A stretch of DNA of 6,352 nt from Candidatus Melainabacteria bacterium GWA2_34_9 (GTDB lineage: Bacteria; Cyanobacteriota; Vampirovibrionia; Gastranaerophilales; UBA9971), in contig MFRJ01000004.1 in NCBI GenBank assembly GCA_001784535.1, positions 10,355 to 16,706 on the forward strand, read 5' to 3'. Below are positions 1 through 5,226 of this stretch, piece by piece (the first letter of the stretch is position 1; every line of letters begins with the position of its first letter). A model generated the notes under the pieces. The model made no database searches. It had not been told where the DNA came from and worked only from the letters and a program-made list of their open reading frames with translations. A program made the position numbers and the translations under genes.

Positions 1-5
1 TTCAT

Positions 6-119
6 TTAATCCAAATCAGGATCTTTTTTAACACCCATTGTATTAAACATAAGCCAGTACATTACTATTAGCAAAAAAAGCGCTAAAAAAACACCTAAGA
101 TAATGTTAAATGTACTCAT
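6..119 (-). CDS. 37-residue single-span membrane microprotein
   Basis: I do not recognise this protein. It is a complete 37-codon frame: a short polar start (MSTFN), one hydrophobic segment at about residues 6-25 rich in Leu, Ile, Val and Phe, and a charged tail ending KKDPDLD. It is therefore probably a small inner-membrane protein with a cytoplasmic or periplasmic acidic tail. The case for translation is good: GGAGAG lies six bases before the ATG, inside the last codons of the 85-codon gene. The stop of that gene is immediately followed by this ATG (TAAATG), so the two are probably translationally coupled. Its own stop is again directly followed by an ATG at bases 5-3, which may open a third gene outside the window. 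Function unknown; a subunit or regulator of a membrane complex is only one possibility. Confidence 0.66.
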   Translation of the reverse strand: MSTFNIILGVFLALFLLIVMYWLMFNTMGVKKDPDLD

Positions 120-377
120 TTATTTCTCTCCTTTATTTTTTAAATAAATGCTTAATTGGGTTATTTTAATTGAAATTTCACTAATTGAATAAACTAAAAC
201 ACATATAACTAAAAATCCAATAAAAATAAATATATATTCAGAAATCGGATTTTTAGTACCTAGAGCTTTAAAAAACAGACCTATTTCACCGCCAAAAGTA
301 AGAATAAGCGTATTCCAGAGAAGTGTTTTATTCATTCTATGATTATTTAAAGTTTCTTCAATATATTTTTCATTCAT
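120..377 (-). CDS. 85-residue two-span membrane protein, unknown function
   Basis: I do not recognise a named family. The protein has a charged N-terminus (residues 1-17, with Glu, Lys, Arg and His) and a first hydrophobic stretch at about 18-37 (LLWNTLILTFGGEIGLFF). A second, stronger one follows at about 46-65 (SEYIFIFIGFLVICVLVYSI), then a basic C-terminal helix ending KNKGEK. This suggests a small two-pass membrane protein with both ends in the cytoplasm. There is no strong Shine-Dalgarno sequence before the ATG; only a weak AAGAG lies about 12 bases upstream. It starts 57 bases after the thiG stop on the same strand, so it could be read through from thiG or driven by the candidate promoter in that gap. 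It sits immediately upstream of the 37-codon gene, with no bases between stop and start. Confidence 0.72.
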   Translation of the reverse strand: MNEKYIEETLNNHRMNKTLLWNTLILTFGGEIGLFFKALGTKNPISEYIFIFIGFLVICVLVYSISEISIKITQLSIYLKNKGEK

Positions 378-394
378 AACTTAATTCTACTCTT

Positions 395-423
395 ATTTTA
401 AATATATGACTAGAAATTAACAA
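395..423 (-). promoter_or_regulatory. candidate sigma-70 promoter for the two small membrane genes
   Basis: On the minus strand, TTGTTA (423-418) and TAAAAT (400-395) are separated by 17 bases. They match the -35 and -10 consensus at four and five of six positions. Transcription would start near 388, leaving only about ten bases before the ATG at 377. In such AT-rich DNA a match of this quality can arise by chance. Confidence 0.35.
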
Positions 424-434
424 TACTTTAAATA

Positions 435-1205
435 TTATTTCCCAACGATTCCGGCAAGCGGAGAAGATGCGCTGGCATAAGCCTTTACTGGAATTCTTCC
501 TGCTTCGTAAGCCATTCTTCCTGCTTCAACTCCAAGCTTAAAAGCTTCCGCCATTTTTGCAGGGTCTTCTGCAAGAGCTATGGCTGTATTTAAAAGTACG
601 CAGTCAGCTCCCATTTCCATAACTCTGGAAGCTTCTGACGGAACCCCCAATCCTGCATCAACAACAACAGGAATATTTGACTGTTCAATTATTATTCTGA
701 TATTTTCTTCGGTTTTTATACCCTGCCCTGTTCCTATAGGAGAAGCAAGAGGCATAACCGTAGCACAGCCGATTTCCTCAAGACGTTTTGCAAGCAATGG
801 ATCGGCATTAATATAAGGCAGTACTACAAACCCTTCTTCAACGAGTATTTTTGCTGCTTCAAATGTTGCTATAGGATCAGGCAAAAGATATTTAGCATCA
901 GGGATAACTTCAAGTTTTATCCAGTTGTTGATTCCCATAGCTTTTGAAAGTCTTGCCACCCTTAAAGCTTCTTCCACAGTCTGGCATCCTGCCGTATTTG
1001 GAAGTATCCAATATCGATTTGTATCAATATAATTCATTATTCCCACATGTCCGGGTGCGCCTGAGTCAACTCTTCTGATTGCAACGGTAACAATATCTGC
1101 ACCACTGGCAATATGAGCTTGTTTCATTACTTCAAAATCGTTAAATTTTCCTGTACCGACCATTAATCTGGAATTAAAAGTTTTTCCTGCAATTGTCACT
1201 GACAT
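435..1205 (-). CDS. thiG: thiazole synthase ThiG
   Basis: ThiG condenses 1-deoxy-D-xylulose 5-phosphate (DXP), the sulfur of ThiS thiocarboxylate and dehydroglycine into the thiazole phosphate moiety of thiamine, in the cytoplasm. The whole (beta/alpha)8 protein is present at 256 residues, the usual family length. Visible landmarks are GTGKF near residue 18, LPNTAGC near 68-74, WIKLEVI around 95-101 with the DXP Schiff-base lysine at 97 and acid partner Glu99, LLPDP near 107, MPLASPIGTGQG near 151-162, VVVDAGLG with Asp183, and LLNTAI near 204. I chose the ATG at 1205 because AAGGTGA lies eight bases upstream. A GTG four codons earlier (1217) would give 260 residues but sits inside that Shine-Dalgarno sequence. 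No thiS, thiF, thiH or thiO lies nearby, so the pathway genes are scattered or outside the window. The family call is near certain. Confidence 0.97.
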   Translation of the reverse strand: MSVTIAGKTFNSRLMVGTGKFNDFEVMKQAHIASGADIVTVAIRRVDSGAPGHVGIMNYIDTNRYWILPNTAGCQTVEEALRVARLSKAMGINNWIKLEVIPDAKYLLPDPIATFEAAKILVEEGFVVLPYINADPLLAKRLEEIGCATVMPLASPIGTGQGIKTEENIRIIIEQSNIPVVVDAGLGVPSEASRVMEMGADCVLLNTAIALAEDPAKMAEAFKLGVEAGRMAYEAGRIPVKAYASASSPLAGIVGK

Positions 1206-1213
1206 ATTCAAAT

Positions 1214-1220
1214 TCACCTT
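1214..1220 (-). promoter_or_regulatory. Shine-Dalgarno sequence that sets the thiG start
   Basis: AAGGTGA on the minus strand lies eight bases before the ATG at 1205. It contains the upstream in-frame GTG (1217-1215), which argues against that GTG as the start codon. Confidence 0.7.
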
Positions 1221-1247
1221 TTATATTTATAAAAATACACTAACATT

Positions 1248-1276
1248 AAGATACAACGTAAAAACTCTCATTTCAA
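1248..1276 (-). promoter_or_regulatory. candidate sigma-70 promoter of thiG
   Basis: On the minus strand, TTGAAA (1276-1271) and TATCTT (1253-1248) are 17 bases apart. They match consensus at five and four of six positions. The predicted start near 1241 leaves a leader of about 36 bases, too short for a thiamine pyrophosphate riboswitch. It lies back to back with the plus-strand promoter at 1284-1312. Confidence 0.45.
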
Positions 1277-1283
1277 AGATTTT

Positions 1284-1312
1284 TTCACGGTTATTATTTT
1301 TATTTGTATAAT
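1284..1312 (+). promoter_or_regulatory. candidate sigma-70 promoter of the TPR-NHL gene
   Basis: TTCACG (1284-1289) and a perfect TATAAT (1307-1312) are separated by 17 bases. Transcription should begin near 1319. The -10 box overlaps the most upstream in-frame ATG (1311), which would then lie outside the transcript. The gene therefore probably starts at the TTG at 1341. Confidence 0.6.
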
Positions 1313-1327
1313 GTTAATTATTTTATC

Positions 1328-1333
1328 AGAGGA
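1328..1333 (+). promoter_or_regulatory. Shine-Dalgarno sequence for the TTG start at 1341
   Basis: AGAGGA lies seven bases before TTG at 1341, a near-ideal spacing. No comparable site precedes the ATG at 1311. Confidence 0.6.
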
Positions 1334-1340
1334 TTTAAAG

Positions 1341-2234
1341 TTGTACAAACAATTACAAATCATTGCAATCAGTATTTTTGTCTGTTTTGGTTGCTTTTTC
1401 CTGACAAAATCAGCTTTTTCTTACGAAGTTGAAGCGGTAAAAGCTTATAACGAAGGAATAGATTTAAACTATCAGGAGAGATACGATGAAGCTATTTCCT
1501 GCTTTGAAGAAGCTCTGGACATTGATCCGACTTTTCTTGACGCTTATCGAAATCTTGCCGCGACTTACGAGCAAATCGGAGATCCTCATAAAGCCCTTAG
1601 CACTTATGAAACTTTATATGCAAAAAACCCCCGCGATTATGAATTAGCCTACAAACTAGCTTCATTACATGGCGAAAATTATAATAAACCGAAGGCGGCA
1701 TATTATTTAAGAAAAATTCCTTTAGGGACAGCGCGTTACAAAGATGCTCAAGCTCTGGCAAAATCTCTTGGAGTTCAGATTACTTTAGTTTCCGCACAGC
1801 CATCTGTGAAAAAAACACAACCCAGAAAAACCACTCCCAAAACCACATCAAAACATGTAAATAATTCCGGCAAATCTCAAATAAAAGGATTTAGCGGACC
1901 TGCGGGCATTGCAAAAGACAGCAAAGGAAATATATATGTCGCTAATTTTGGTGATAATTCAATAATACAAATAAAACCCGGTGGGGTTAAGCGTGTTTTA
2001 TTCAAAGACAAGCCTTTAAATGGACCTTTAGGCTTGGCTATTGATATTTATGACAATATTTATGCAGCGAATTACAATTCAAACGAAATTTTAAAAATAT
2101 CCTTAAAAAATAACACAATAAATGTTCTTTACAAAAACTTAAATAGACCTTATTCACTTATGGTGGATTCTTCCGGATATTTATATGTTACAGAGCAAGG
2201 TTCTGACTCCTTATCGAGATTCAAGGTTTTCTAG
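1341..2234 (+). CDS. exported TPR and NHL-repeat protein
   Basis: This is a 297-residue protein with a Sec signal peptide at about 1-27: Lys at residue 3, a hydrophobic core of Ile, Val and Phe, and probable cleavage after AFS. Two clear TPR units follow (about 31-63 and 65-97) with the typical A-Y-N-G, A-I-F-A-L and P-Y-L-A-Y-G positions, plus a degenerate third to about 125. A basic Lys/Thr/Pro-rich linker spans about 149-182. Three NHL beta-propeller blades complete the protein (about 183-220, 227-262 and 268-297), each with a D-x-x-G/D-N/Y-I/L-Y-V/A-x core. TPRs bind partner proteins, and NHL blades bind ligands, RNA, proteins or glycans, so an extracytoplasmic scaffold is the best inference. 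Three blades are too few for one closed propeller. The TTG start is preferred over the ATG at 1311 because of the promoter and Shine-Dalgarno evidence. A stem-loop lies 24 bases after the stop. Confidence 0.88.
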   Translation: MYKQLQIIAISIFVCFGCFFLTKSAFSYEVEAVKAYNEGIDLNYQERYDEAISCFEEALDIDPTFLDAYRNLAATYEQIGDPHKALSTYETLYAKNPRDYELAYKLASLHGENYNKPKAAYYLRKIPLGTARYKDAQALAKSLGVQITLVSAQPSVKKTQPRKTTPKTTSKHVNNSGKSQIKGFSGPAGIAKDSKGNIYVANFGDNSIIQIKPGGVKRVLFKDKPLNGPLGLAIDIYDNIYAANYNSNEILKISLKNNTINVLYKNLNRPYSLMVDSSGYLYVTEQGSDSLSRFKVF

Positions 2235-2258
2235 ATTTTTTATTAAGAAATATTACAA

Positions 2259-2281
2259 CCAATAATTCTTAAAATTATTGG
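2259..2281 (+). terminator. stem-loop downstream of the TPR-NHL gene, possible terminator
   Basis: A perfect 9-base-pair stem (CCAATAATT with AATTATTGG) encloses the 5-base loop CTTAA. It is followed by ATTT and, seven bases later, TTTTT. The stem is AT-rich and the T-run is interrupted, so termination efficiency is uncertain. Confidence 0.45.
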
Positions 2282-2383
2282 ATTTCCACCATTTTTATAA
2301 AAAAATTACATAAAATTTTCATTTTTTAAGCAATTTTTCTTATTTACCCGCATTAAAGAAGATGAAAGATGAGATTAAAATAC

Positions 2384-2389
2384 AGGGAG
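2384..2389 (+). promoter_or_regulatory. Shine-Dalgarno sequence setting the start of the 122-residue protein
   Basis: AGGGAG lies eight bases before the ATG at 2398. The alternative upstream ATG at 2362 has only a purine run pressed against it, so the downstream start is favoured. Confidence 0.65.
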
Positions 2390-2397
2390 TAAGAAAT

Positions 2398-2766
2398 ATG
2401 TTAAATGTAAACAGAATTGGAAATCAAGTAAGTTTCAGAGCTCTTTCAAGCGCAGACTTAAATCAAAGACTTAATTCAGCTCCGGCAAGTCAAGCATCAA
2501 CACAAGCAACAGAAACCGCTGCACCTAAAAAAAGCCATAAAACATTAACAGCTATCGGACTAATTGCAGTTCTTGCAGGCGCAGGATATTTAGCTAAAAC
2601 AGGCAAATTAGGCGAAGCAGCTCAAAAATATTTTGCACAGGCAGCTGAAAGAGTAAGCCCATATTTAGAAACAGCTAAAACAAATGTGCTTTCTGCTTAT
2701 GAATCAGCAAAGACTACAGTTCTCGGATTAAAAGATAAAGCTGTAGGACTTTTCAAAAAAGCTTAG
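2398..2766 (+). CDS. small Ala/Lys-rich protein with a membrane segment and 11-residue amphipathic repeats
   Basis: I recognise no named family. The protein has 122 residues. The N-terminus (MLNVNRIGNQVSF) is polar and carries no signal peptide, and an Ala/Ser/Gln/Thr-rich, probably disordered stretch runs from about 20 to 46. One hydrophobic segment follows at about 50-66 (LTAIGLIAVLAGAGYLA). Residues 78-121 form four tandem 11-residue units with invariant Ala at unit position 5 (82, 93, 104, 115), Val or Phe at position 9 and an acidic residue at position 3 in units 2-4; the tail is basic (FKKA). This pattern resembles the amphipathic 11-mers of apolipoproteins, synuclein, perilipins and some LEA proteins, which lie on lipid surfaces; whether it is homologous is unknown. 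A membrane-anchored, lipid- or surface-binding protein is an inference. An upstream ATG at 2362 would give 134 residues. The gene ends 15 bases from a convergent gene. Confidence 0.82.
   Translation: MLNVNRIGNQVSFRALSSADLNQRLNSAPASQASTQATETAAPKKSHKTLTAIGLIAVLAGAGYLAKTGKLGEAAQKYFAQAAERVSPYLETAKTNVLSAYESAKTTVLGLKDKAVGLFKKA
2629..2760 (+). repeat. four tandem 33-base coding repeats (11 residues each)
   Basis: The units begin at 2629, 2662, 2695 and 2728. Units 2 and 3 are closest (ETAKTNVLS against ESAKTTVLG). Units 1 and 4 keep the Ala at position 5 and a hydrophobic residue at position 9. The similarity is at protein level; the DNA copies have diverged. Confidence 0.65.
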
Positions 2767-2781
2767 AAGTTGTCTTGTTAA

Positions 2782-3465
2782 TCACCACATAGCTCTCGGC
2801 ATAAATCTTTTTAAAGCCCATACCGGAATACCGCTGTGAATCAGGGATTCCATTTCAGGATAAAGCTTTTCGGAAACAGTTATCGCCCTTATGGGAAGAT
2901 TCAGGATTTCTGCAGCTTTACTTGTAATCTCAAATCCTTTCAAAACATCTTCAGTTTCAGTTTCATCGCTGAAATGTGTATTGCTGATTATTCCGCTGAA
3001 AGCTTTCCACTTCTGGTTTTCAGTTCCGATACTCCATTTAACATATTCCACTATCTGAGCTATAGTTGAAGTTTCAGGTTTTGAAGCATTTATAACAATA
3101 TAAATGTTGAGATTTTCTTCTTCTTCAATGCCTGTAACCAGATTAAGAATATCTAAACCGCCTGCCCCGTAGCCAACATCGATAACCATATTATCGTTAT
3201 TAAGCTTAAGGCAGTTTTGTTGTTGAGGAGTAATTACGTTTCCTGTTTCTCCGAGCCCGAAATAACTTTCCTGAGTTATTACTTGTATTCCATAAGTTTC
3301 AAGTTCTTTTTGCAAAGGTCTTAAGGTATATGCAGGCTCTACCGTGTCCAAATCAACCAGAGTTACGGGAGAATCTTCGCTTTTAAGCATTAATGCCCTG
3401 TTTATTGAGATTTCCGATTTTCCGCTGGCATACGCACCTGTAAAAATTTCTACTATTCTGGTCAT
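2782..3465 (-). CDS. SIMIBI-class P-loop ATPase (CobQ/MinD/ParA-like)
   Basis: This is a cytoplasmic nucleotide-binding protein of 227 residues. The Walker A motif is GAYASGKS at residues 10-17, with Lys16 contacting phosphate. VTLVDLDTVEPAYTLR at about 34-49 matches the switch-like D-L-D-x-x-x-P segment of a bacterial ATP-binding family related to MinD/CobQ. Walker B is MVIDVGYGAGG with Asp96. GIISNTHFSDETETEDVLKG at about 158-177 matches the family's G-x-x-x-N-T, then E-T-x-x-E-D-x-x-x-G region, and the N of N-T probably reads the base. The substrate or partner is unknown. I place the start at the ATG overlapping the hydrolase stop (TAATG), which implies translational coupling; the ATG at 3516 (244 residues) has no Shine-Dalgarno sequence and lies within the hydrolase gene. 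There is no membrane segment. The fold is confident, the role is not. Confidence 0.86.
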   Translation of the reverse strand: MTRIVEIFTGAYASGKSEISINRALMLKSEDSPVTLVDLDTVEPAYTLRPLQKELETYGIQVITQESYFGLGETGNVITPQQQNCLKLNNDNMVIDVGYGAGGLDILNLVTGIEEEENLNIYIVINASKPETSTIAQIVEYVKWSIGTENQKWKAFSGIISNTHFSDETETEDVLKGFEITSKAAEILNLPIRAITVSEKLYPEMESLIHSGIPVWALKRFMPRAMW

Positions 3466-4280
3466 TATGATTTTTTTGCTTTCTGTGACTGAGGAAAAAG
3501 ACTTTCTTTTATCCAATTTATTATAAGCGGCTTGGCATCAGGCTGAAATTTTATGAGATTAACCCCGCTTCCGCCATAAGGGTAAGTTTTTAACAGCTTT
3601 TTACCCTGCGCAAACTTTATTAATTCAATACATGACTGATATGGATAAACGTCTTTTTTGCTTACCATAAACAATAATGGATGATTTCCGTATTTTACTA
3701 TAGGCAGTCTTAGATCATACCCTTTATAATTAAGCATTGGAGAAAGCATGATGATTGTTTTTGCACTTATGCCATAGCTTCCTGTCATTAAAGCAGTATT
3801 AGCACCAAGACTCGCTCCTACAATAGCAACTTTTGAGCTGTCTATTTCAGGATACTGCTCTTTAACATATTTCAAAACATCAATCACATCATATGGAAAT
3901 TTTTTGAAATCCTTATCCTGAAAGTTTTGCCAGTAAACTTTTCGGGAATTTTTATTCAAAACACTTTTCCCATGCCCTCTCAAGTTGATATTAAGTGTTG
4001 CTACATTTAACTGTTCTTTGACTGTAGAAGGAAATGTTCCCCATTCTGTAGAATCTTCTCCTATTGAATGCAAAAATACCACAAGCGGTACTTTGTTTTT
4101 AACAGTTGTTTTTTTAGGAACATCAAGCAGACCGATTATATGAAAACCGTCTCTGACCTGAATATCAAGTTCTACGGCTCCTTTTTTCTTTTTTTTGGCA
4201 AAAGAAGCATCCGCCGTGAACAAAAACACACACAGAAAAACTATTAATAAAAATGATAAAATTTTATTCATTTTGTTCAT
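3465..4280 (-). CDS. exported alpha/beta-hydrolase-fold protein, apparently lacking the catalytic His
   Basis: This 271-residue protein has a signal peptide at about 1-28 (MNKMNK, a hydrophobic core, ADASFA), followed by a run of five lysines. The hydrolase fold is clear: VVFLHS near 67-72 (oxyanion strand), NLRGHGKS near 99-106, the nucleophile elbow VGASLGA with Ser157, and SKKD with candidate acid Asp210. The segment that normally brings the catalytic His reads YGGSGVNL, so Ser238 stands where a His is expected, and no His occurs after the Asp. It may be an inactive binding protein, or it may use a different residue. The likely family is dienelactone hydrolase/esterase-like; no substrate can be named. 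The start is the ATG at 4280 with AGGA eight bases upstream; a TTG at 4301 would extend it by seven residues. It forms an operon with the downstream P-loop ATPase gene (TAATG overlap). Confidence 0.88.
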   Translation of the reverse strand: MNKMNKILSFLLIVFLCVFLFTADASFAKKKKKGAVELDIQVRDGFHIIGLLDVPKKTTVKNKVPLVVFLHSIGEDSTEWGTFPSTVKEQLNVATLNINLRGHGKSVLNKNSRKVYWQNFQDKDFKKFPYDVIDVLKYVKEQYPEIDSSKVAIVGASLGANTALMTGSYGISAKTIIMLSPMLNYKGYDLRLPIVKYGNHPLLFMVSKKDVYPYQSCIELIKFAQGKKLLKTYPYGGSGVNLIKFQPDAKPLIINWIKESLFPQSQKAKKS

Positions 4281-4287
4281 GATATTT

Positions 4288-4294
4288 ATCCTTT
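4288..4294 (-). promoter_or_regulatory. Shine-Dalgarno sequence for the hydrolase start at 4280
   Basis: AAAGGAT on the minus strand lies seven bases before the ATG at 4280, with its AGGA core eight bases away. The earlier TTG at 4301 has no such site. Confidence 0.65.
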
Positions 4295-4303
4295 TTTCCA
4301 AAC

Positions 4304-4444
4304 AATTGTCATTCTGAGGGTTTTAGCCCAGGGAACCCGCTTTTTTGATTGATTATCAAAAAAGAAGGGGGCATCTGTCCATAAAAGTCTTAAAGATTAA
4401 AAGCCCAAAGGGGTAGATGTTTCGCTATGATCAACATGACAATT
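4304..4444. repeat. 141-base palindromic intergenic element with inverted ends
   Basis: The ends are perfect 9-base inverted repeats (AATTGTCAT and ATGACAATT), continuing imperfectly to about 14 bases (TGA against TCA). Inside are a long hairpin at 4340-4364, GGGTTTT (4318-4324) opposite AAAAGCCC (4400-4407), and CATCT (4372-4376) opposite AGATG (4415-4419). The ends (GTCATTCTGAG, and TTCGCTATGATCAACATGAC) resemble widespread dispersed intergenic palindromes that I remember from many bacterial genomes. It has no convincing open frame, so it is probably a non-autonomous, MITE-like or REP-like repeat. I see no clear target-site duplication. It lies 24 bases upstream of the hydrolase start, so it is probably transcribed in that gene's leader unless the promoter is inside it. 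Confidence 0.6.
4336..4369. repeat. strong hairpin inside the intergenic element
   Basis: CTTTTTTGAT (4340-4349) pairs perfectly with ATCAAAAAAG (4355-4364) around the loop TGATT. CCC (4336-4338) and GGG (4367-4369) extend the stem past a small internal loop. Neither strand has a T-run directly after the stem, so it is not a standard terminator. Confidence 0.6.
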
Positions 4445-4486
4445 TGAAAACTAATTAGCATTATTAAGCTTACTATAATTCTACAA

Positions 4487-4510
4487 AAACTTTCATGTAC
4501 TAAAAAGTTT
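4487..4510 (-). terminator. weak stem-loop after the HD gene, possible terminator
   Basis: On the minus strand, AAACTTT and AAAGTTT form a 7-base-pair stem with a 10-base loop. The second arm runs into a five-T tract six bases beyond the stop of the HD gene. The stem is weak and AT-rich. Confidence 0.3.
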
Positions 4511-4515
4511 AGATT

Positions 4516-5226
4516 TTACTTTGAGTTGATTAAATTTTTAATTTTTTCCTTAAGTTGTCCTAATTTTTCGTTTAATCCTTCTTTACAAAACGATTCATCT
4601 TTTTTTACTGATTTAACATCCGCCACAGTAAGAATTGCATGTAAATCAACAAGAACGGGTGTTTTAAATATCTTAACAAGTTCATCGTCAGTTAAATTAA
4701 CTTTTCCTGAAATCATAAATCCCAAAACCTGATGATATTTTACCAGAAGGTAAACGCTATTTATAAAATCTTCACCAAAGCCAAGCCTGTAAAGAATTGA
4801 ACTTGATTTTTTTGCGCCTTTTACAGGATGTTCAGGGTCTACTTCATTTTCATTTTTTTCGATATCATGCAGCAGACCTGAATAAAGAAGAATTACTTTA
4901 TCGTATTTTCTCAATTTATTAAAGTCTTCGTGTTTTTGTAAGTTCTTTAATACTGATATTGTGTGAAAATCAAGACAATAGTCATGAATTTGATGCTGTT
5001 TACAGCCTATCAGTCTTTTCCATTCTGGAATATATTTGACAATATTCCTTATTAAGTTATTCTGTTCCTCTAAAAGACTTGAACAGTTTATTTCTTGCCC
5101 ATTATCAAAAGAACAATCATCCAAATCAGCCTCTTTCCAACTTACGGAAAGAAGCATTTCGTTCAATTGCTTAACTTCATTAGACAATTGAGAAAAAAGA
5201 CACTCTTTTTGTTCATTCATACTCAT
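4516..5226 (-). CDS. stand-alone HD-domain phosphohydrolase, GlnD-HD-like
   Basis: This is a predicted cytoplasmic metal-dependent phosphohydrolase of 236 residues. The HD signature is complete: His88 (LDFHT), His120-Asp121 (GLLHDIEK), His133 (DPEHP), His165 (KYHQ) and Asp203 (TVADVK). The run IPEW (66-69), Gln79, His81, Tyr83, Asp86 and His88 matches the entry to the HD domain of GlnD, the PII uridylyl-transfer/removal enzyme. The nucleotidyltransferase domain before it and the ACT domains after it are missing: about 60 residues, helical and acidic, precede the match and 33 basic residues follow. It may hydrolyse a nucleotide or remove a nucleotidyl group; the substrate is unknown. No Shine-Dalgarno sequence precedes the ATG at 5226, and the candidate promoter ends two bases upstream. 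The start may be the ATG at 5220 as a leaderless message, or initiation may once have depended on an upstream overlapping gene. Confidence 0.85.
   Translation of the reverse strand: MSMNEQKECLFSQLSNEVKQLNEMLLSVSWKEADLDDCSFDNGQEINCSSLLEEQNNLIRNIVKYIPEWKRLIGCKQHQIHDYCLDFHTISVLKNLQKHEDFNKLRKYDKVILLYSGLLHDIEKNENEVDPEHPVKGAKKSSSILYRLGFGEDFINSVYLLVKYHQVLGFMISGKVNLTDDELVKIFKTPVLVDLHAILTVADVKSVKKDESFCKEGLNEKLGQLKEKIKNLINSK

Noticed and set aside
580..816. Plus-strand open frame of 78 codons inside thiG
   Set aside because: It lies fully antisense to the conserved thiG, has no Shine-Dalgarno sequence, and its translation looks like complementary-strand noise.
1311..1340. ATG at 1311 as the start of the TPR-NHL gene
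   Set aside because: The ATG overlaps a perfect TATAAT box, has no Shine-Dalgarno sequence, and adds ten residues before an otherwise normal signal peptide.
2362..2397. ATG at 2362 as the start of the small Ala/Lys-rich protein
   Set aside because: AGGGAG, well spaced before the ATG at 2398, lies inside this extension. The first twelve residues look like translated leader.
2836..3069. Plus-strand open frame of 77 codons
   Set aside because: It is antisense to the P-loop ATPase gene, which has clear motifs, and its translation shows no coding character.
3344..3526. Plus-strand open frame of 60 codons
   Set aside because: It is antisense to the ATPase and hydrolase overlap. No start signal or recognisable sequence.
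4336..4369. Central hairpin of the intergenic element as an intrinsic terminator
   Set aside because: No T-run follows the stem on either strand; the T's are in the stem itself.
4304..4444. A tRNA or known riboswitch in the 4281-4515 gap
   Set aside because: There is no tRNA-like cloverleaf or T-loop motif. The symmetric inverted ends fit a dispersed palindromic repeat better.
4526..4732. Plus-strand open frame of 68 codons
   Set aside because: It is antisense to the 3' part of the HD gene and looks like a shadow.
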